The notes: generated by a model not told the origin, from the sequence alone. Shown: positions 23,492-31,641, counted from the first letter of the stretch. The stretch: 31,678 bases of DNA from Dehalococcoidia bacterium (GCA_030689845.1 JAUYHV010000218.1:1-31678), one strand, 5' to 3'. Translations and numbers: made by a program.

Positions 23492-25018
23492 ATGTCTGTA
23501 ACCTGGGACAGGGAGACCGATGTTATCATAGCCGGCTACGGCCTGTCCGGGGCGGTAGCCGCCATAGAGGCCAGTGACGCCGGGGCAGAGGTTATCATCC
23601 TGGAAAAGTCACAGTTCCCCGGCGGGCTAAGCATCCTGGCCGGAGGCTCCATACTCTGCGTCAGCGACCCTGAAAGCGCTGCCGGGTACCTGGCCCACCT
23701 TTCAGGGGGCCGGATAGACGAAAACCTTATCGCCCCCTTTGCCCGGGGGCTTTCGGAGATTGAACCCTACATGAGGAAACTGGCGGAGGTGAACGGCGGC
23801 AAGGTCACGGCATCCAAAAGCACCATACCGGGGGGCATCGGGGAGGGGCTTTACCCCTTTCCCGGGCAGGAAGCTTTCTACCGCATCCGGGTTACGGAAA
23901 TCCCCGGTTTTACCGGTTTTACCTGGGTGCAGCACCTGAGGATGGCGGCATTGAACATGATGAAGGTGGTGATGGACAACGTGGACAAAAGAAACGTGCC
24001 CTGCCTCTTTTCCACGGCCGCGACCAGGCTCGTCAGGGACAGCGCCGGGAAAATCACGGGATTAAAAGCGGTGCAGGACGGAAAGGAAATCACCGTCAGG
24101 GCCCGCCGGGGCATTATACTGGCCACCGGGGGATTCGAACAGAACCGCTGGATGCAGATGCAGTTCCTCCAGGGGAAGCCCTTTTACGCCATGGCCCCCC
24201 TGACCCATACCGGCGACGGCATCGTCATGGCCCAGGACGTGGGCGCCGACCTGTGGCACATGTGGCACGTCCACGGCTCCTACGGCCTCAAGTTCCCCGA
24301 GTTCCCCATAGCCTTCAGGACGCCTTTTTCCGGGCCCCGCAACCCCAAGCGTCGCATGCCCTGGATTGTCGTGGACAAGTTCGGCAGAAGGTACATGAAC
24401 GAGTACCAGCCGGGGCCCCAGGACACCATGCACCGGGCCATGGAAATCTACGACCCGGACTTGCCCGGCTATGCCCGCATCCCTTCTTACCTTATCTTCG
24501 ACGAGACCGGGCGCGCCTGGGGACCCCTGGGCGAGCCGCTGGCCATCGGCGGCACCCTTTACAACTGGAGCAAGGACAATTCCGACGAGCTTAACAAGGG
24601 CTGGATCCTACGCGGGGATACCCTGGCGGAACTGGCCCGGGCCCTGGCGGAAAGGGAGGATAACGAGGGGCGGATGGAAGGCAAACGGCTGGAAAAGACG
24701 GTTGCCGAATGGAACGAGGTGGTTAAGAGCGGCGAAGATGACTTTCACCGGCCTCCGGGCACTATGATGCCCATAGAATCGCCGCCCTTTTACGCCTGTC
24801 CCGTGTGGCCGATTATAACCAACACCCAGGGCGGGCCGGTGCACAACGTGAAACAGCAGATTGTGGATGTCTATAAAAGTCCGATTCCCCGCCTGTACGC
24901 CTGCGGTGAACTGGGCTCTTTCTTTGCCCACCTTTACCAGCTCGGAGGCAACATCGGGGAATGCGTCTACTCCGGGCGGGTGGCGGGGGTTAACGCCGCG
25001 GCGGAAAAACCGCTGTGA
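23492..25018 (+). CDS. FAD-dependent oxidoreductase, fumarate reductase/ketosteroid dehydrogenase-like flavoprotein
   Basis: 508 residues of the FAD_binding_2 family. The N-terminal dinucleotide site is DVIIAGYGLSGAVAAIEA (GxGxxG at 15-20) with EKSQFPGG. Mid-protein is GIILATGGFEQN. The C-terminus has GELGSFFAHLYQLGGN and SGRVAG, the block that in fumarate reductases carries the catalytic arginine and FAD contacts. Members reduce or dehydrogenate C=C bonds next to a carbonyl; substrate unknown. No heme or FMN domain and no Tat signal, so a soluble cytoplasmic enzyme is expected. AAGGAGGG precedes the ATG. It is divergent from the cupin/Mo cluster and shares its upstream region, suggesting joint control. 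It may act on an enoyl intermediate in the same pathway. Confidence 0.9.
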   Translation: MSVTWDRETDVIIAGYGLSGAVAAIEASDAGAEVIILEKSQFPGGLSILAGGSILCVSDPESAAGYLAHLSGGRIDENLIAPFARGLSEIEPYMRKLAEVNGGKVTASKSTIPGGIGEGLYPFPGQEAFYRIRVTEIPGFTGFTWVQHLRMAALNMMKVVMDNVDKRNVPCLFSTAATRLVRDSAGKITGLKAVQDGKEITVRARRGIILATGGFEQNRWMQMQFLQGKPFYAMAPLTHTGDGIVMAQDVGADLWHMWHVHGSYGLKFPEFPIAFRTPFSGPRNPKRRMPWIVVDKFGRRYMNEYQPGPQDTMHRAMEIYDPDLPGYARIPSYLIFDETGRAWGPLGEPLAIGGTLYNWSKDNSDELNKGWILRGDTLAELARALAEREDNEGRMEGKRLEKTVAEWNEVVKSGEDDFHRPPGTMMPIESPPFYACPVWPIITNTQGGPVHNVKQQIVDVYKSPIPRLYACGELGSFFAHLYQLGGNIGECVYSGRVAGVNAAAEKPL

Positions 25019-25345
25019 GAGAGACAGGGATACCATAGAAGCGTCTCATTTCCTGGATTCGTTCCTTTTTTCCCCGGAAAAAGGCATCGTAGGGGCACGG
25101 CATGCCGTGCCCCTACAACAAATCGCCACCGTCGCCTCACCTGTCACCGTGTCCCGATACATCGGGACTCTCGTCTCGGAGAGCCTGTCGAAGGGTCTGG
25201 AAATAATTGTACGGGCAGGTTTGAAACCTGCCCCAACGAGAAAGACAGTGCAATATTATAATGAGGTCAACAATATCAGTAACAGATTCTTCGACCCCGC
25301 TCTCCTTGATGAGATTCCCAGCATTTGAAATATGGAGATAACAGC
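25019..25345. repeat. Intergenic mosaic of palindromic repeats
   Basis: No gene. The 327-base gap after the flavoprotein gene contains four inverted repeats in succession: a 28-bp perfect palindrome (25089-25116), GTCCCGAT-AC-ATCGGGAC (25151-25168), CTCTC/GAGAG (25168-25183) with a GCCTGTCGAAGG tail of a widely dispersed bacterial type, and GGGCAGGTTT-G-AAACCTGCCC (25213-25233). A TATAAT at 25257-25262 lacks a matching -35. Confidence 0.75.
25089..25116. repeat. 28-bp perfect palindrome
   Basis: The left half GTAGGGGCACGGCA is the exact reverse complement of the right half, centred on CATG. Repeats of this GGGGCACGGCATGCCGTGCC type are scattered through many bacterial genomes, so it is probably a REP-like element rather than a local operator. 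Confidence 0.75.
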
Positions 25346-25747
25346 ATGAACGTAGATTTCGCTTTTATATGTGATTACGCGGAAGTAACCGGTAAAATCA
25401 ACGCCATGGGTATCGGCTTCGATACCATTTACGCCCCCCAGGTCCCCTACAAGCACCCCCACTTTTTCCTGGTGGTCCAGTTGAGGACCAGCGTCACCGA
25501 GGCCGGGGAAAAGAACCTGGAAGTGGATATAATAGACGAGGATGGGACTGACGTCATCCCGAAGCTGAAAGGCAAATTCAATATACCCCAGAAAGGCGCC
25601 GGGCCGGAACGCATCGGCAGGCTGGCCATGGAATTTAACAACGTGGAGTTCCCAAAATACGGCACCTATTCCCTGCATGCCGTAGTGGAAGGCCACGAGA
25701 TGGTGCGCGTTCCCCTTAAAGTCAGTCTGCCTCCCCGAGCGGTGTAG
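25346..25747 (+). CDS. Small DUF6941-like protein of unknown function
   Basis: 133 residues from the ATG at 25346, preceded by GGAG at a good distance; an in-frame TTG at 25325 is less likely. The sequence MNVDFAFICDYAEVTGKINAMGIGFDTIYAP and HPHFFLVVQLR resembles a family I recall as DUF6941, small beta-rich proteins of unknown role. The middle is strand-rich (LEVDIIDEDG, YSLHAVVEGHEMVRVPL), like an immunoglobulin- or C2-type sandwich, with no catalytic motif, signal peptide or TM. It stands alone between the flavoprotein gene and the convergent Mo oxidoreductase B gene. No function is proposed. Confidence 0.75.
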   Translation: MNVDFAFICDYAEVTGKINAMGIGFDTIYAPQVPYKHPHFFLVVQLRTSVTEAGEKNLEVDIIDEDGTDVIPKLKGKFNIPQKGAGPERIGRLAMEFNNVEFPKYGTYSLHAVVEGHEMVRVPLKVSLPPRAV

Positions 25748-25788
25748 ACGACCTTAACTGCCCGGAAAACGGGCGGGGGTTTTAAAAT

Positions 25789-27882
25789 TTACGCGGCTTT
25801 TCTCAGGCGGCAGGGGAGGACTTTCAGGGCGGGATTACCCGTTACGGGGTCGGCCGGCTCCAGGGAGGTGAGGAGGTTGACATTGGCTTCGGGCCAGCCG
25901 TGGGACATCTGGACCACTCCGGGAATGATACCGCCGCCTGCTTTAATCCTGACTTTTATGCTGCCCTTCACCGTCTCCAGCAGGCATTCTTCACCGTCGG
26001 CAAGCCCGAAGCGGGCGGCTGTTTCCGAGTTGACCTCGGCAACGGCTTCCGGGGCGAGTTTCCTCAGCCGGGGAACAGCATGGAACTGGGAGTGGAGGTA
26101 GGCCAGATTCCTGGCGCCGGTGGTCAGCAGGAGGGGGAAATTGCCGCCCCCGGCCGCACCGGGGGCTTGTCGCGGGTCCTCCCTGTGCAGGGGCAAAGGC
26201 TCGTGACCCATCCCCAGGAGGGTATCGGAGTAAAGCTCAATCTTTCCCGAAGGGGTGTGGAACCCCTTTTTCTCGTAATCCCTGGTCCTGGTTTTTCCGT
26301 AGTAAAGTCCCGCGGGATGCTTTTTCAGGGACTCAACGCTGAGTTCCGCCGGCTCCAGCATGTAGTCGAAGACCTCCTCCAGGCTTTCCCAGGGAAAGTG
26401 TTCCCGGTAGCCCATCCTGTGGGCCAGTTCCAGCCAGAAGTCCATGTCAGAACGACAGTCAGTTATTTTTACGGCAGGCTGCCTCAGCATGACGTAGGGC
26501 AGCCCCGGCGAAATGCGGAACATGTCCACTATGTTGAGCCTCTCGGCAAAGCTGGCGGCAGGGAGGACTATGTGCGCCAGTTTGGCGGTTTCCGTCATGA
26601 ACATGTCCATGACCACCAGGAAGTCCAGCTTTTCCAGGGCCTGCCTTACCCTGGTCGAGTCCGGCCAGGTCACCAGGGGATTTGAAGCCGTGACCACCAT
26701 GGCTTTCACCGGGTACGGCTTGCCCGAAAGGATAGTATCGGGCAGGAGCATGGCCTGGCACTCCCCGAAATTCCTGCCCATGACCTCGTAGAAAAGGGGA
26801 AATTTCTCGATCCCAAGGGGGGGCTCTACAAGGAGTTCCGGCAGGCGCAGGGACCTCATGAGCAGGCGCGGCGGAGAGATAAATCCCCCGGGGATGTCCA
26901 GGTTGCCCGTCAGGGCCTGGAGGATGGCAACGGAACGGGAGTTCTGGACGCCGTCGGGCTGCTGGTCCAGGGTGTTGGTGCCCTGCACGATGCAGGCAGG
27001 TTTTTTCGAGGCAAAGGCCCGGGCCAGTTCCCTTACTTTTTCCGCAGGGACCCCGGTTACGGCTTCTGTTTTTTCCGGGCTATAGGAGGCGGCATGCGTT
27101 TTCAGTTCCTCCAGGCCCGACGCCCAGCGGGAGACGAAGTCCCTGTCGAAAAGCTCCTCCTGGATAATGGTGTGGATGATGCCGAGGGCCAGGGCGCCGT
27201 CAGTGCCGGGACGGGGTTGGAGGTGTATATCGGCCTTTTTTGCCAGGGGGGTCTGCCTGGGGTCTATCACCAGCAGGGCGGCTCCCCGTTTCCTGGCTTC
27301 CGCGATACGCCAGGCTACCGGGGGGCAGGAGGCCTCGGGATTGTTGCCCCACAGCAGGATGCACCGGGAATTCTCCGGGTCCGCCACATAGTACTTGCCC
27401 CCGGTGAGGATGTAGCCGATAAGGCGGCTCCTGTAGCACATGCTGTCCACGGAAAATACATTGGGCGTGCCGTAAACGTCGGTGAAACGCCTTATCAGGT
27501 CGATGGTGGCGATGCCCTGGGTAAGGAAAGACATGCCGAAGGTGACGGCCAGGGAACGGGGTCCGTGCTCCTTCCTGACGGTTTCCAGCCTGGAGGCAAC
27601 GGTGTCCAGGGCTTCATCCCAGGTGATTTCCTTCCAGGAACTGCCATCTCTTTTAAGGGGGTGGCGCAGGCGCTCCCCGGAATAGACCAGTTCCGGCACC
27701 GCCAGGGCCTTGGGGCAGAGCCTGCCTTTGTTGACCGGGTGCTCTTTTATCCCCGTTACCTTCACTATCTTCCCGCCATCGAGGTGCAGGTGCAGCCCGC
27801 AGTTGCCGCTGCAAAGCTGGCATACCGTGGGCACCAGCCCGGTATTATGACTTTCGGCTATTGCCTCTGGCTTGTATTCCAT
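25789..27882 (-). CDS. DMSO-reductase-family Mo/W oxidoreductase B (Cys-ligand type)
   Basis: 697 residues, a bis-MGD enzyme distinct from enzyme A. The FeS site is canonical, Cys21/24/28/56 (CQLCSGNC, then RLCPKA). The metal-ligand position carries a cysteine, Cys149 in VDSMCYRS. Other family blocks: WKEITWDEALDTVASRLE, CILLWGNNPEAS, QPRPGTDGALALGIIH, ALTGNLDIPGG, VVMDMFMTETAKLAHIVLPA, and the C-terminal domain TTGARNLAYLHSQFH, GLADGEECLLET, VQMSHGWPEAN. No Tat signal, so cytoplasmic. No FeS or membrane subunit gene lies next to it, so it may act alone or with the 17827 ferredoxin-like subunit. Substrate unknown. The ribosome binding site (AGAAGAA) is weak. Convergent with the DUF6941-like gene. 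Confidence 0.92.
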   Translation of the reverse strand: MEYKPEAIAESHNTGLVPTVCQLCSGNCGLHLHLDGGKIVKVTGIKEHPVNKGRLCPKALAVPELVYSGERLRHPLKRDGSSWKEITWDEALDTVASRLETVRKEHGPRSLAVTFGMSFLTQGIATIDLIRRFTDVYGTPNVFSVDSMCYRSRLIGYILTGGKYYVADPENSRCILLWGNNPEASCPPVAWRIAEARKRGAALLVIDPRQTPLAKKADIHLQPRPGTDGALALGIIHTIIQEELFDRDFVSRWASGLEELKTHAASYSPEKTEAVTGVPAEKVRELARAFASKKPACIVQGTNTLDQQPDGVQNSRSVAILQALTGNLDIPGGFISPPRLLMRSLRLPELLVEPPLGIEKFPLFYEVMGRNFGECQAMLLPDTILSGKPYPVKAMVVTASNPLVTWPDSTRVRQALEKLDFLVVMDMFMTETAKLAHIVLPAASFAERLNIVDMFRISPGLPYVMLRQPAVKITDCRSDMDFWLELAHRMGYREHFPWESLEEVFDYMLEPAELSVESLKKHPAGLYYGKTRTRDYEKKGFHTPSGKIELYSDTLLGMGHEPLPLHREDPRQAPGAAGGGNFPLLLTTGARNLAYLHSQFHAVPRLRKLAPEAVAEVNSETAARFGLADGEECLLETVKGSIKVRIKAGGGIIPGVVQMSHGWPEANVNLLTSLEPADPVTGNPALKVLPCRLRKAA

Positions 27883-27936
27883 GAATAAAATTCTTCTTTC
27901 TGCAGGAAGGGCTTGCGAATTGCCCGGGGTTGCTGC

Positions 27937-27963
27937 CGGCGGGTTGACAAAATATGCCCGCCG
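27937..27963. promoter_or_regulatory. Inverted repeat enclosing TTGACA upstream of the HicA-like gene
   Basis: CGGCGGG (27937-27943) and CCCGCCG (27957-27963) flank TTGACAAAATATG. The TTGACA could be a -35 box for the HicA-like gene, although no good -10 follows at the right distance. Divergent from Mo oxidoreductase B, so it might serve either gene. Confidence 0.3.
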
Positions 27964-28056
27964 CTTGCAAAAATGTTATATTATTACCGTAACTTTTACA
28001 AACAAATGCGGGAGGGGAGAAGTAAGCCGGAAGCCTGCGGCGACATAACAAAGACC

Positions 28057-28263
28057 ATGGTGAAATATACTAAACTTCCAGCTATAAGCGGTAGAAAATT
28101 AATCAGGATTTTGAAGAGGGATGGTTGGACAGAGCAGGGTCGAACTCGCCATGTTATCGCTTTAAAGAAATCGTTTGGTGACCACACCCGGGTAACGGTA
28201 ATTCCCAACTCAAAGGCATCTCTCGATGAAGGGACACTGTCAGCAATACTCGGTCCCAAATAA
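28057..28263 (+). CDS. HicA-like mRNA-interferase-family protein, apparently orphan
   Basis: 68 residues from the ATG at 28057; the frame is open further upstream (to 27913), and no good ribosome binding site marks the start. The HicA/YcfA dsRBD-like pattern is present: LPAISGRKLIRILKRDGW, then TRHVIAL with His32 in place of the usual GSH-type catalytic histidine, then RVTVIPNS, where most members have a second His, and DEGTLSAIL at the end. HicA toxins cleave mRNA and need a HicB antitoxin, but no HicB-like frame follows in the next 200 bases or precedes it. It could be a decayed or non-toxic member. Confidence 0.68.
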   Translation: MVKYTKLPAISGRKLIRILKRDGWTEQGRTRHVIALKKSFGDHTRVTVIPNSKASLDEGTLSAILGPK

Positions 28264-28460
28264 ACTCGTATCGGGAAACAGGGCTTACTAAATATTATTA
28301 ATAAGTTTGGAATATGAACTCATGCAGCAGCGAGTTCGCGGATTGGAATGAAGATGACTTCATCAGGAGTTTGTCTTTTTAGCGGACATATTATACGATA
28401 AATGGCAATCACCTGTCTTTAAGGGACAGTTGCTAAAAAAATAACCGGGAGGTAAATGAC

Positions 28461-28760
28461 ATGGCATCGAGACAACCCTTCTTCTTTGACGCTCTTGAAA
28501 AATATGACCCGGAGTTCTACAAGGCTGCTTCGGCTTTAAGGATTTCCGCGGAAGGAAATGCCCTGGACGAAAAGACCAGGGTCCTCATCACCATGGCCCT
28601 GGATGCCTCCCACGGCTCCGTGGGCGGAGTAAAGAACCTGGCCAAGCGGGCGCGGGCACTGGGGGCCACCGAGGATCAGGTAAGGGAGACCCTGCGGCTG
28701 GTAGCCAGCGTAAACCTGAACATGGCACTGCACGCTTCCCTCCACGCCTTCGAGGAATAG
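28461..28760 (+). CDS. AhpD/carboxymuconolactone decarboxylase-like protein without cysteines
   Basis: 99 residues, all-helical CMD/AhpD-like fold: EKTRVLITMALDASHGSVGGVKNLAKRARALGAT, then EDQVRETLRLVASVNLN. In active family members the segment after the first helix carries a CxxC or CxxH pair; here the corresponding stretch is GSVGGVKNLAKRA and the protein has no cysteine at all, so peroxidase-type redox activity is not expected. GGGAGGT lies eight bases before the ATG. A weak promoter candidate (TTGTCT at 28371, 17 bases, TACGAT) precedes it and a hairpin terminator follows (28875). Role unknown; perhaps structural, or a partner of the nearby oxidoreductases. Confidence 0.8.
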   Translation: MASRQPFFFDALEKYDPEFYKAASALRISAEGNALDEKTRVLITMALDASHGSVGGVKNLAKRARALGATEDQVRETLRLVASVNLNMALHASLHAFEE

Positions 28761-29107
28761 CTGCGTACCTTGACCCTAAGATTGCCACCCCGGGTGGACG
28801 GGCACGGAGGCCCGCCCTCCCCTGGCGGGTTTCAGTCGCCTGCGACGGCAAAGCGGTTTTTCCACACCCGGGTGGCACAGGCGTCCCTGCCTGTGCGTTT
28901 TCTTGAAGTTAAAATCGCCTTCCCGGGATGAGGGTCTGGACGCTATTGTGCAGACGACTCACTATCATTTTTATAACGACGACGAATGCCTTTGAGGTAG
29001 ATGCTTCGACTGCGCTCAGCATGACAGGGGGCGTTCACCGCGAAGTTGGTTTGAGTATAACTAAACCCACCGGGATAAGCGGAGGTGGTGGGTTCGTCCT
29101 TCCGCTG
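28761..29107. repeat. Repeat-rich intergenic region between CMD-like and CoA-transferase genes
   Basis: 347 bases without a credible gene. It holds CCACCC-C-GGGTGG (28785-28797), CGGGC/GCCCG (28799-28814), the GCACAGGC stem-loop copy 2 (28875-28896), a CTTCGACTGCGCTCAGCATG element (29004-29023) of a type dispersed in many genomes, and AACCCACC/GGTGGGTT (29064-29094) just past the 3' end of the CoA-transferase gene. Confidence 0.65.
28875..28901 (+). terminator. Dispersed stem-loop repeat copy 2, likely terminator of the CMD-like gene
   Basis: GCACAGGC-GTCCCT-GCCTGTGC (28875-28896), eight-base perfect arms, followed by GTTTTC. The T-run suggests that this copy of the repeat serves as an intrinsic terminator on the plus strand. 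Confidence 0.5.
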
Positions 29108-30340
29108 TTAATATATAACCTTTGCGTCTATCAGCTTCCGGAACTCCTCTTCGGTTCTGCCGAGCAGTTCGCAGATAACATAGCGGCTGTGCTGCCCCAG
29201 GTCGGGGGGAGGCTGGTAGGGGTGGGGATAATCACTGAGCTTCCAGGGTGCCCGGAGCTGCAGGCCGTAGCCTCCTTTGGGGTGCCTGCGGCGGATGAAA
29301 AACCCCCGCTGCCGTAGCTGCGGGTCGGCTATCAGGCCGTCCAGGTCGCTGGAAGTTCCGGAGGGGATCCCCTCGGACTGGAGCGCCTCCACCACCTCCC
29401 GCGCTGTGCGGTCCCGCGTCCAGCTTTCAATGAAGGTATCCAGTTCATCCTGGTATCTCAGGCGGTCCGCGGCGCGGGCAAACTTCCTTTTTCCCGCCCA
29501 TGCCGGGCTGCCTGCCGCCCTGCCGAAGGCCTGCCACTCCATGTCGTTTCTCACGGCGATGGCCGCCCAGCAATCTTCGCCCTTGCAGCGGTAACAGCCG
29601 TGGGGTGCCATGAGTTCGTCCCGGTTGCCCCGGGGCTTGCTGACCTCTCCCTTCATTTCGTAAGCAAGGAAGACTTCGGGGATGGTGGAAATGACGGCCT
29701 CGCTCATGGAAAGGTCGATGTACTGGCCTTCCCCGGTGCGGCGGCGGTGGTGCAGGGCTGCCAGGACGGCAAAAGATGCCGAGTAGGCCGAGACATGGTC
29801 GCCCCAGAAGGCACCCACAGACCGGGGCGGCCCCCCGGCGTAGCCCGTTATGGAGGTTAGCCCGGTAAAGGCATGCATGGTCTGGGCATAGGAAAGGTAG
29901 TGCTTTTCGGGGCCGGTCTGGCCCATGCCGGTTACCGACAGCATGATGATTCCCGGATTTACTTCTTTCAGGGCGGCATAGCCCAGCCCCAGCCGTTCCA
30001 TCACCCCCCCGGCGAAGTTTTCTACTACGATGTCGGATATTTTTACCAGTTCCCTGGCGATACCCGCAGAACCGGGCCGGGTGAGGTTCAGGCTCAGGCT
30101 CTTCTTGTTGTAGTTCAGGGAGTAAAAGTGGGGGGAATAGTTAAGGGTTGCGGGGTCGTCCTCGCGGAAATGGGTGGAGACCCGCCGCATGATATCGGGA
30201 CGCTGCCGGCTTTCGACCCGGATAACCTCCGCGCCGAGACCGGCCAGGAGAACGGTGGCCTGGGGCCCCGCCTGCCACCAGGTTAAGTCGGCCACCCGTA
30301 TGCCGGAGAGGGGTAAATTGTTATTTGATTTTGCCTTCAT
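29108..30340 (-). CDS. Family III (CaiB/BaiF) CoA-transferase, second of two
   Basis: 410 residues. Transfers CoA between carboxylic acids through an aspartyl-CoA intermediate. Signatures: LSGIRVADLTWWQAGP near 11, GAEVIRVESRQRPD, SLNYNKKSLSLNL, DIVVENFAGGVMERLGLGY, SVTGMGQTGP, the catalytic aspartate as Asp181 in AFWGDHVSAYSA, and GEGQYIDLSMSEAV. Its ATG overlaps the stop of the upstream CoA-transferase gene (ATGA, 30337-30340), so the two are translationally coupled and may form a heteromer, as known for benzylsuccinate CoA-transferase BbsEF. Substrates unknown. Confidence 0.93.
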   Translation of the reverse strand: MKAKSNNNLPLSGIRVADLTWWQAGPQATVLLAGLGAEVIRVESRQRPDIMRRVSTHFREDDPATLNYSPHFYSLNYNKKSLSLNLTRPGSAGIARELVKISDIVVENFAGGVMERLGLGYAALKEVNPGIIMLSVTGMGQTGPEKHYLSYAQTMHAFTGLTSITGYAGGPPRSVGAFWGDHVSAYSASFAVLAALHHRRRTGEGQYIDLSMSEAVISTIPEVFLAYEMKGEVSKPRGNRDELMAPHGCYRCKGEDCWAAIAVRNDMEWQAFGRAAGSPAWAGKRKFARAADRLRYQDELDTFIESWTRDRTAREVVEALQSEGIPSGTSSDLDGLIADPQLRQRGFFIRRRHPKGGYGLQLRAPWKLSDYPHPYQPPPDLGQHSRYVICELLGRTEEEFRKLIDAKVIY

Positions 30341-31548
30341 ATTATCCCCTTTTTCCCCAGTCCGGCTATTTCCTCCCGGGAAAGTCCCAGCATTCCCCCG
30401 TAGACCTGCCGGTTGTGCTGGCCCAGGAGGGGCGCGGGAGCCGGGGTGTTGTTGGGTGCGGCCGACATCTTGAAAGGGACGCCGGGGAGGGTAAGCTTTC
30501 CCGCCCGGGGATGGTTCGTTTCCTTAAAGCAGCCCCGCTGCTTTATGTGTTCCGACCTCAGCACGTCTTCGGCCTTGTTGACCGGCCCGAAGGCAACCCT
30601 CCGGGACTGCATCAGGTGATAAATCTCCTGCCTGGTGTGCTGCATGGTCCACCGTGTAAGGTTTTCCTCCATGAGGTTCCAGTTGTGGCAGCGCCCGGCA
30701 TAGTTTTTAAACAGCGGGTCCTCGGTCCACTCAGGATTGCCTATAACCTCCCGGAAAGCCTGCCAGTGGTTGTCCTCGACGATATGCAGTTCGACGTAGC
30801 CGTCCTTGCAGGGCACGGGGCTTTCCATGGAGCGTTCAATCTTTTGCCGGTCCTGGCGGATGCCCTCGTAGGTGTAAAAAGACACGCTTCGCGCCAGGGC
30901 GAAGGCCACGGCTTCCTGCTCCGATACGTCCACCATGCACCCTTTCCCGGAGGCATAACGGCCGTAGAGGGCGCCGAGGGCAGCCGTGGCGGCGACTATT
31001 CCGGCGGCATAATCGGCCTGGTATCCGCCGGCCTGTAAAGGAGGGCAGCTCCCGTGGTCTTCCACCCAGTCCGGGGTGAAGGATGCCATGCCCCCGGTAT
31101 TAAAGGCTATAAAGTTATTGCCGTGGTAGTTTTTTTGCGGCCCGGTCAGCCCGAAGGGGGTAACAGAGGCGTAAACCAGGAAGGGGTTGGCCTTTTTCAA
31201 ACCTGCATAGTGTATGCCGAGTTTTCTCGCAGCCCCGGGGTGGTGGTTGGTGATGAAAATATCGCAGGGTTTTACCAGGTCTTTGAACAGGGACAGCCCT
31301 CCGGGCGCTTCCAGGTCCAGGGTTATGCCGGATTTATTGGTGTTCAGGTACAGGAAGAGGCCGCTGGCCTCGGGGTCCGGTTTGTTCCCGGCGAAGGGGC
31401 CAGAACGGCGGCTGGAGTCGCCTGAGCCGGGGGTTTCAACCTTGATGACCGTTGCTCCCATGTCGGCCAGGAGTTTTCCGCAGAACGGACCCGAGATGAA
31501 ATCGGCGTATTCAATTACCTTTATGCCTGACAATGCTGATGGAGACAT
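30337..31548 (-). CDS. Family III (CaiB/BaiF) CoA-transferase, first of two
   Basis: 403 residues. Signatures: LSGIKVIEYADFISGPFCGK at the N-terminus, GATVIKVETPGSGD, LNTNKSGITLDL, DIFITNHHPGAARKLGI, SVTPFGLTGP, the catalytic aspartate as Asp179 in GGYQADYAAGI, and GKGCMVDVSEQEAVAF. Only moderately similar to its downstream neighbour by eye, so the pair is not a recent duplication. The ATG at 31548 has a weak ribosome binding site; a promoter lies at 31575-31604. Both genes keep the active-site Asp, so both could be active. Confidence 0.93.
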   Translation of the reverse strand: MSPSALSGIKVIEYADFISGPFCGKLLADMGATVIKVETPGSGDSSRRSGPFAGNKPDPEASGLFLYLNTNKSGITLDLEAPGGLSLFKDLVKPCDIFITNHHPGAARKLGIHYAGLKKANPFLVYASVTPFGLTGPQKNYHGNNFIAFNTGGMASFTPDWVEDHGSCPPLQAGGYQADYAAGIVAATAALGALYGRYASGKGCMVDVSEQEAVAFALARSVSFYTYEGIRQDRQKIERSMESPVPCKDGYVELHIVEDNHWQAFREVIGNPEWTEDPLFKNYAGRCHNWNLMEENLTRWTMQHTRQEIYHLMQSRRVAFGPVNKAEDVLRSEHIKQRGCFKETNHPRAGKLTLPGVPFKMSAAPNNTPAPAPLLGQHNRQVYGGMLGLSREEIAGLGKKGII

Positions 31549-31574
31549 GTTAAATCTATTAAAAAAGATTAAGC

Positions 31575-31604
31575 ATTATATATCAAAAGTTTGGAAGGTG
31601 ATAA
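31575..31604 (-). promoter_or_regulatory. Promoter for the CoA-transferase pair
   Basis: Minus strand TTATCA (31604-31599), 18 bases, TATAAT (31580-31575), about 27 bases ahead of the ATG at 31548. The -10 is perfect and the -35 is 4/6. Confidence 0.55.
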
Positions 31605-31620
31605 GTCCCCGCTGTGGGTA

Positions 31621-31641
31621 GCACAGGCGTCCCTGCCTGTG
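31621..31641. repeat. Dispersed stem-loop repeat, copy 3
   Basis: GCACAGGC-GTCCCT-GCCTGTG, identical to copy 2 over its core and preceded by GGGTA as in copy 1. It lies upstream of the CoA-transferase promoter at the window edge. Confidence 0.65.

Noticed and set aside
27094..27888. 264-codon plus-strand frame opposite Mo oxidoreductase B
   Set aside because: Antisense to strongly conserved FeS and cofactor motifs; no ribosome binding site and no family features.
25355..28263. A HicB gene near the HicA-like protein
   Set aside because: Checked both sides; upstream is Mo oxidoreductase B and the 200 bases downstream contain no frame with HicB features.
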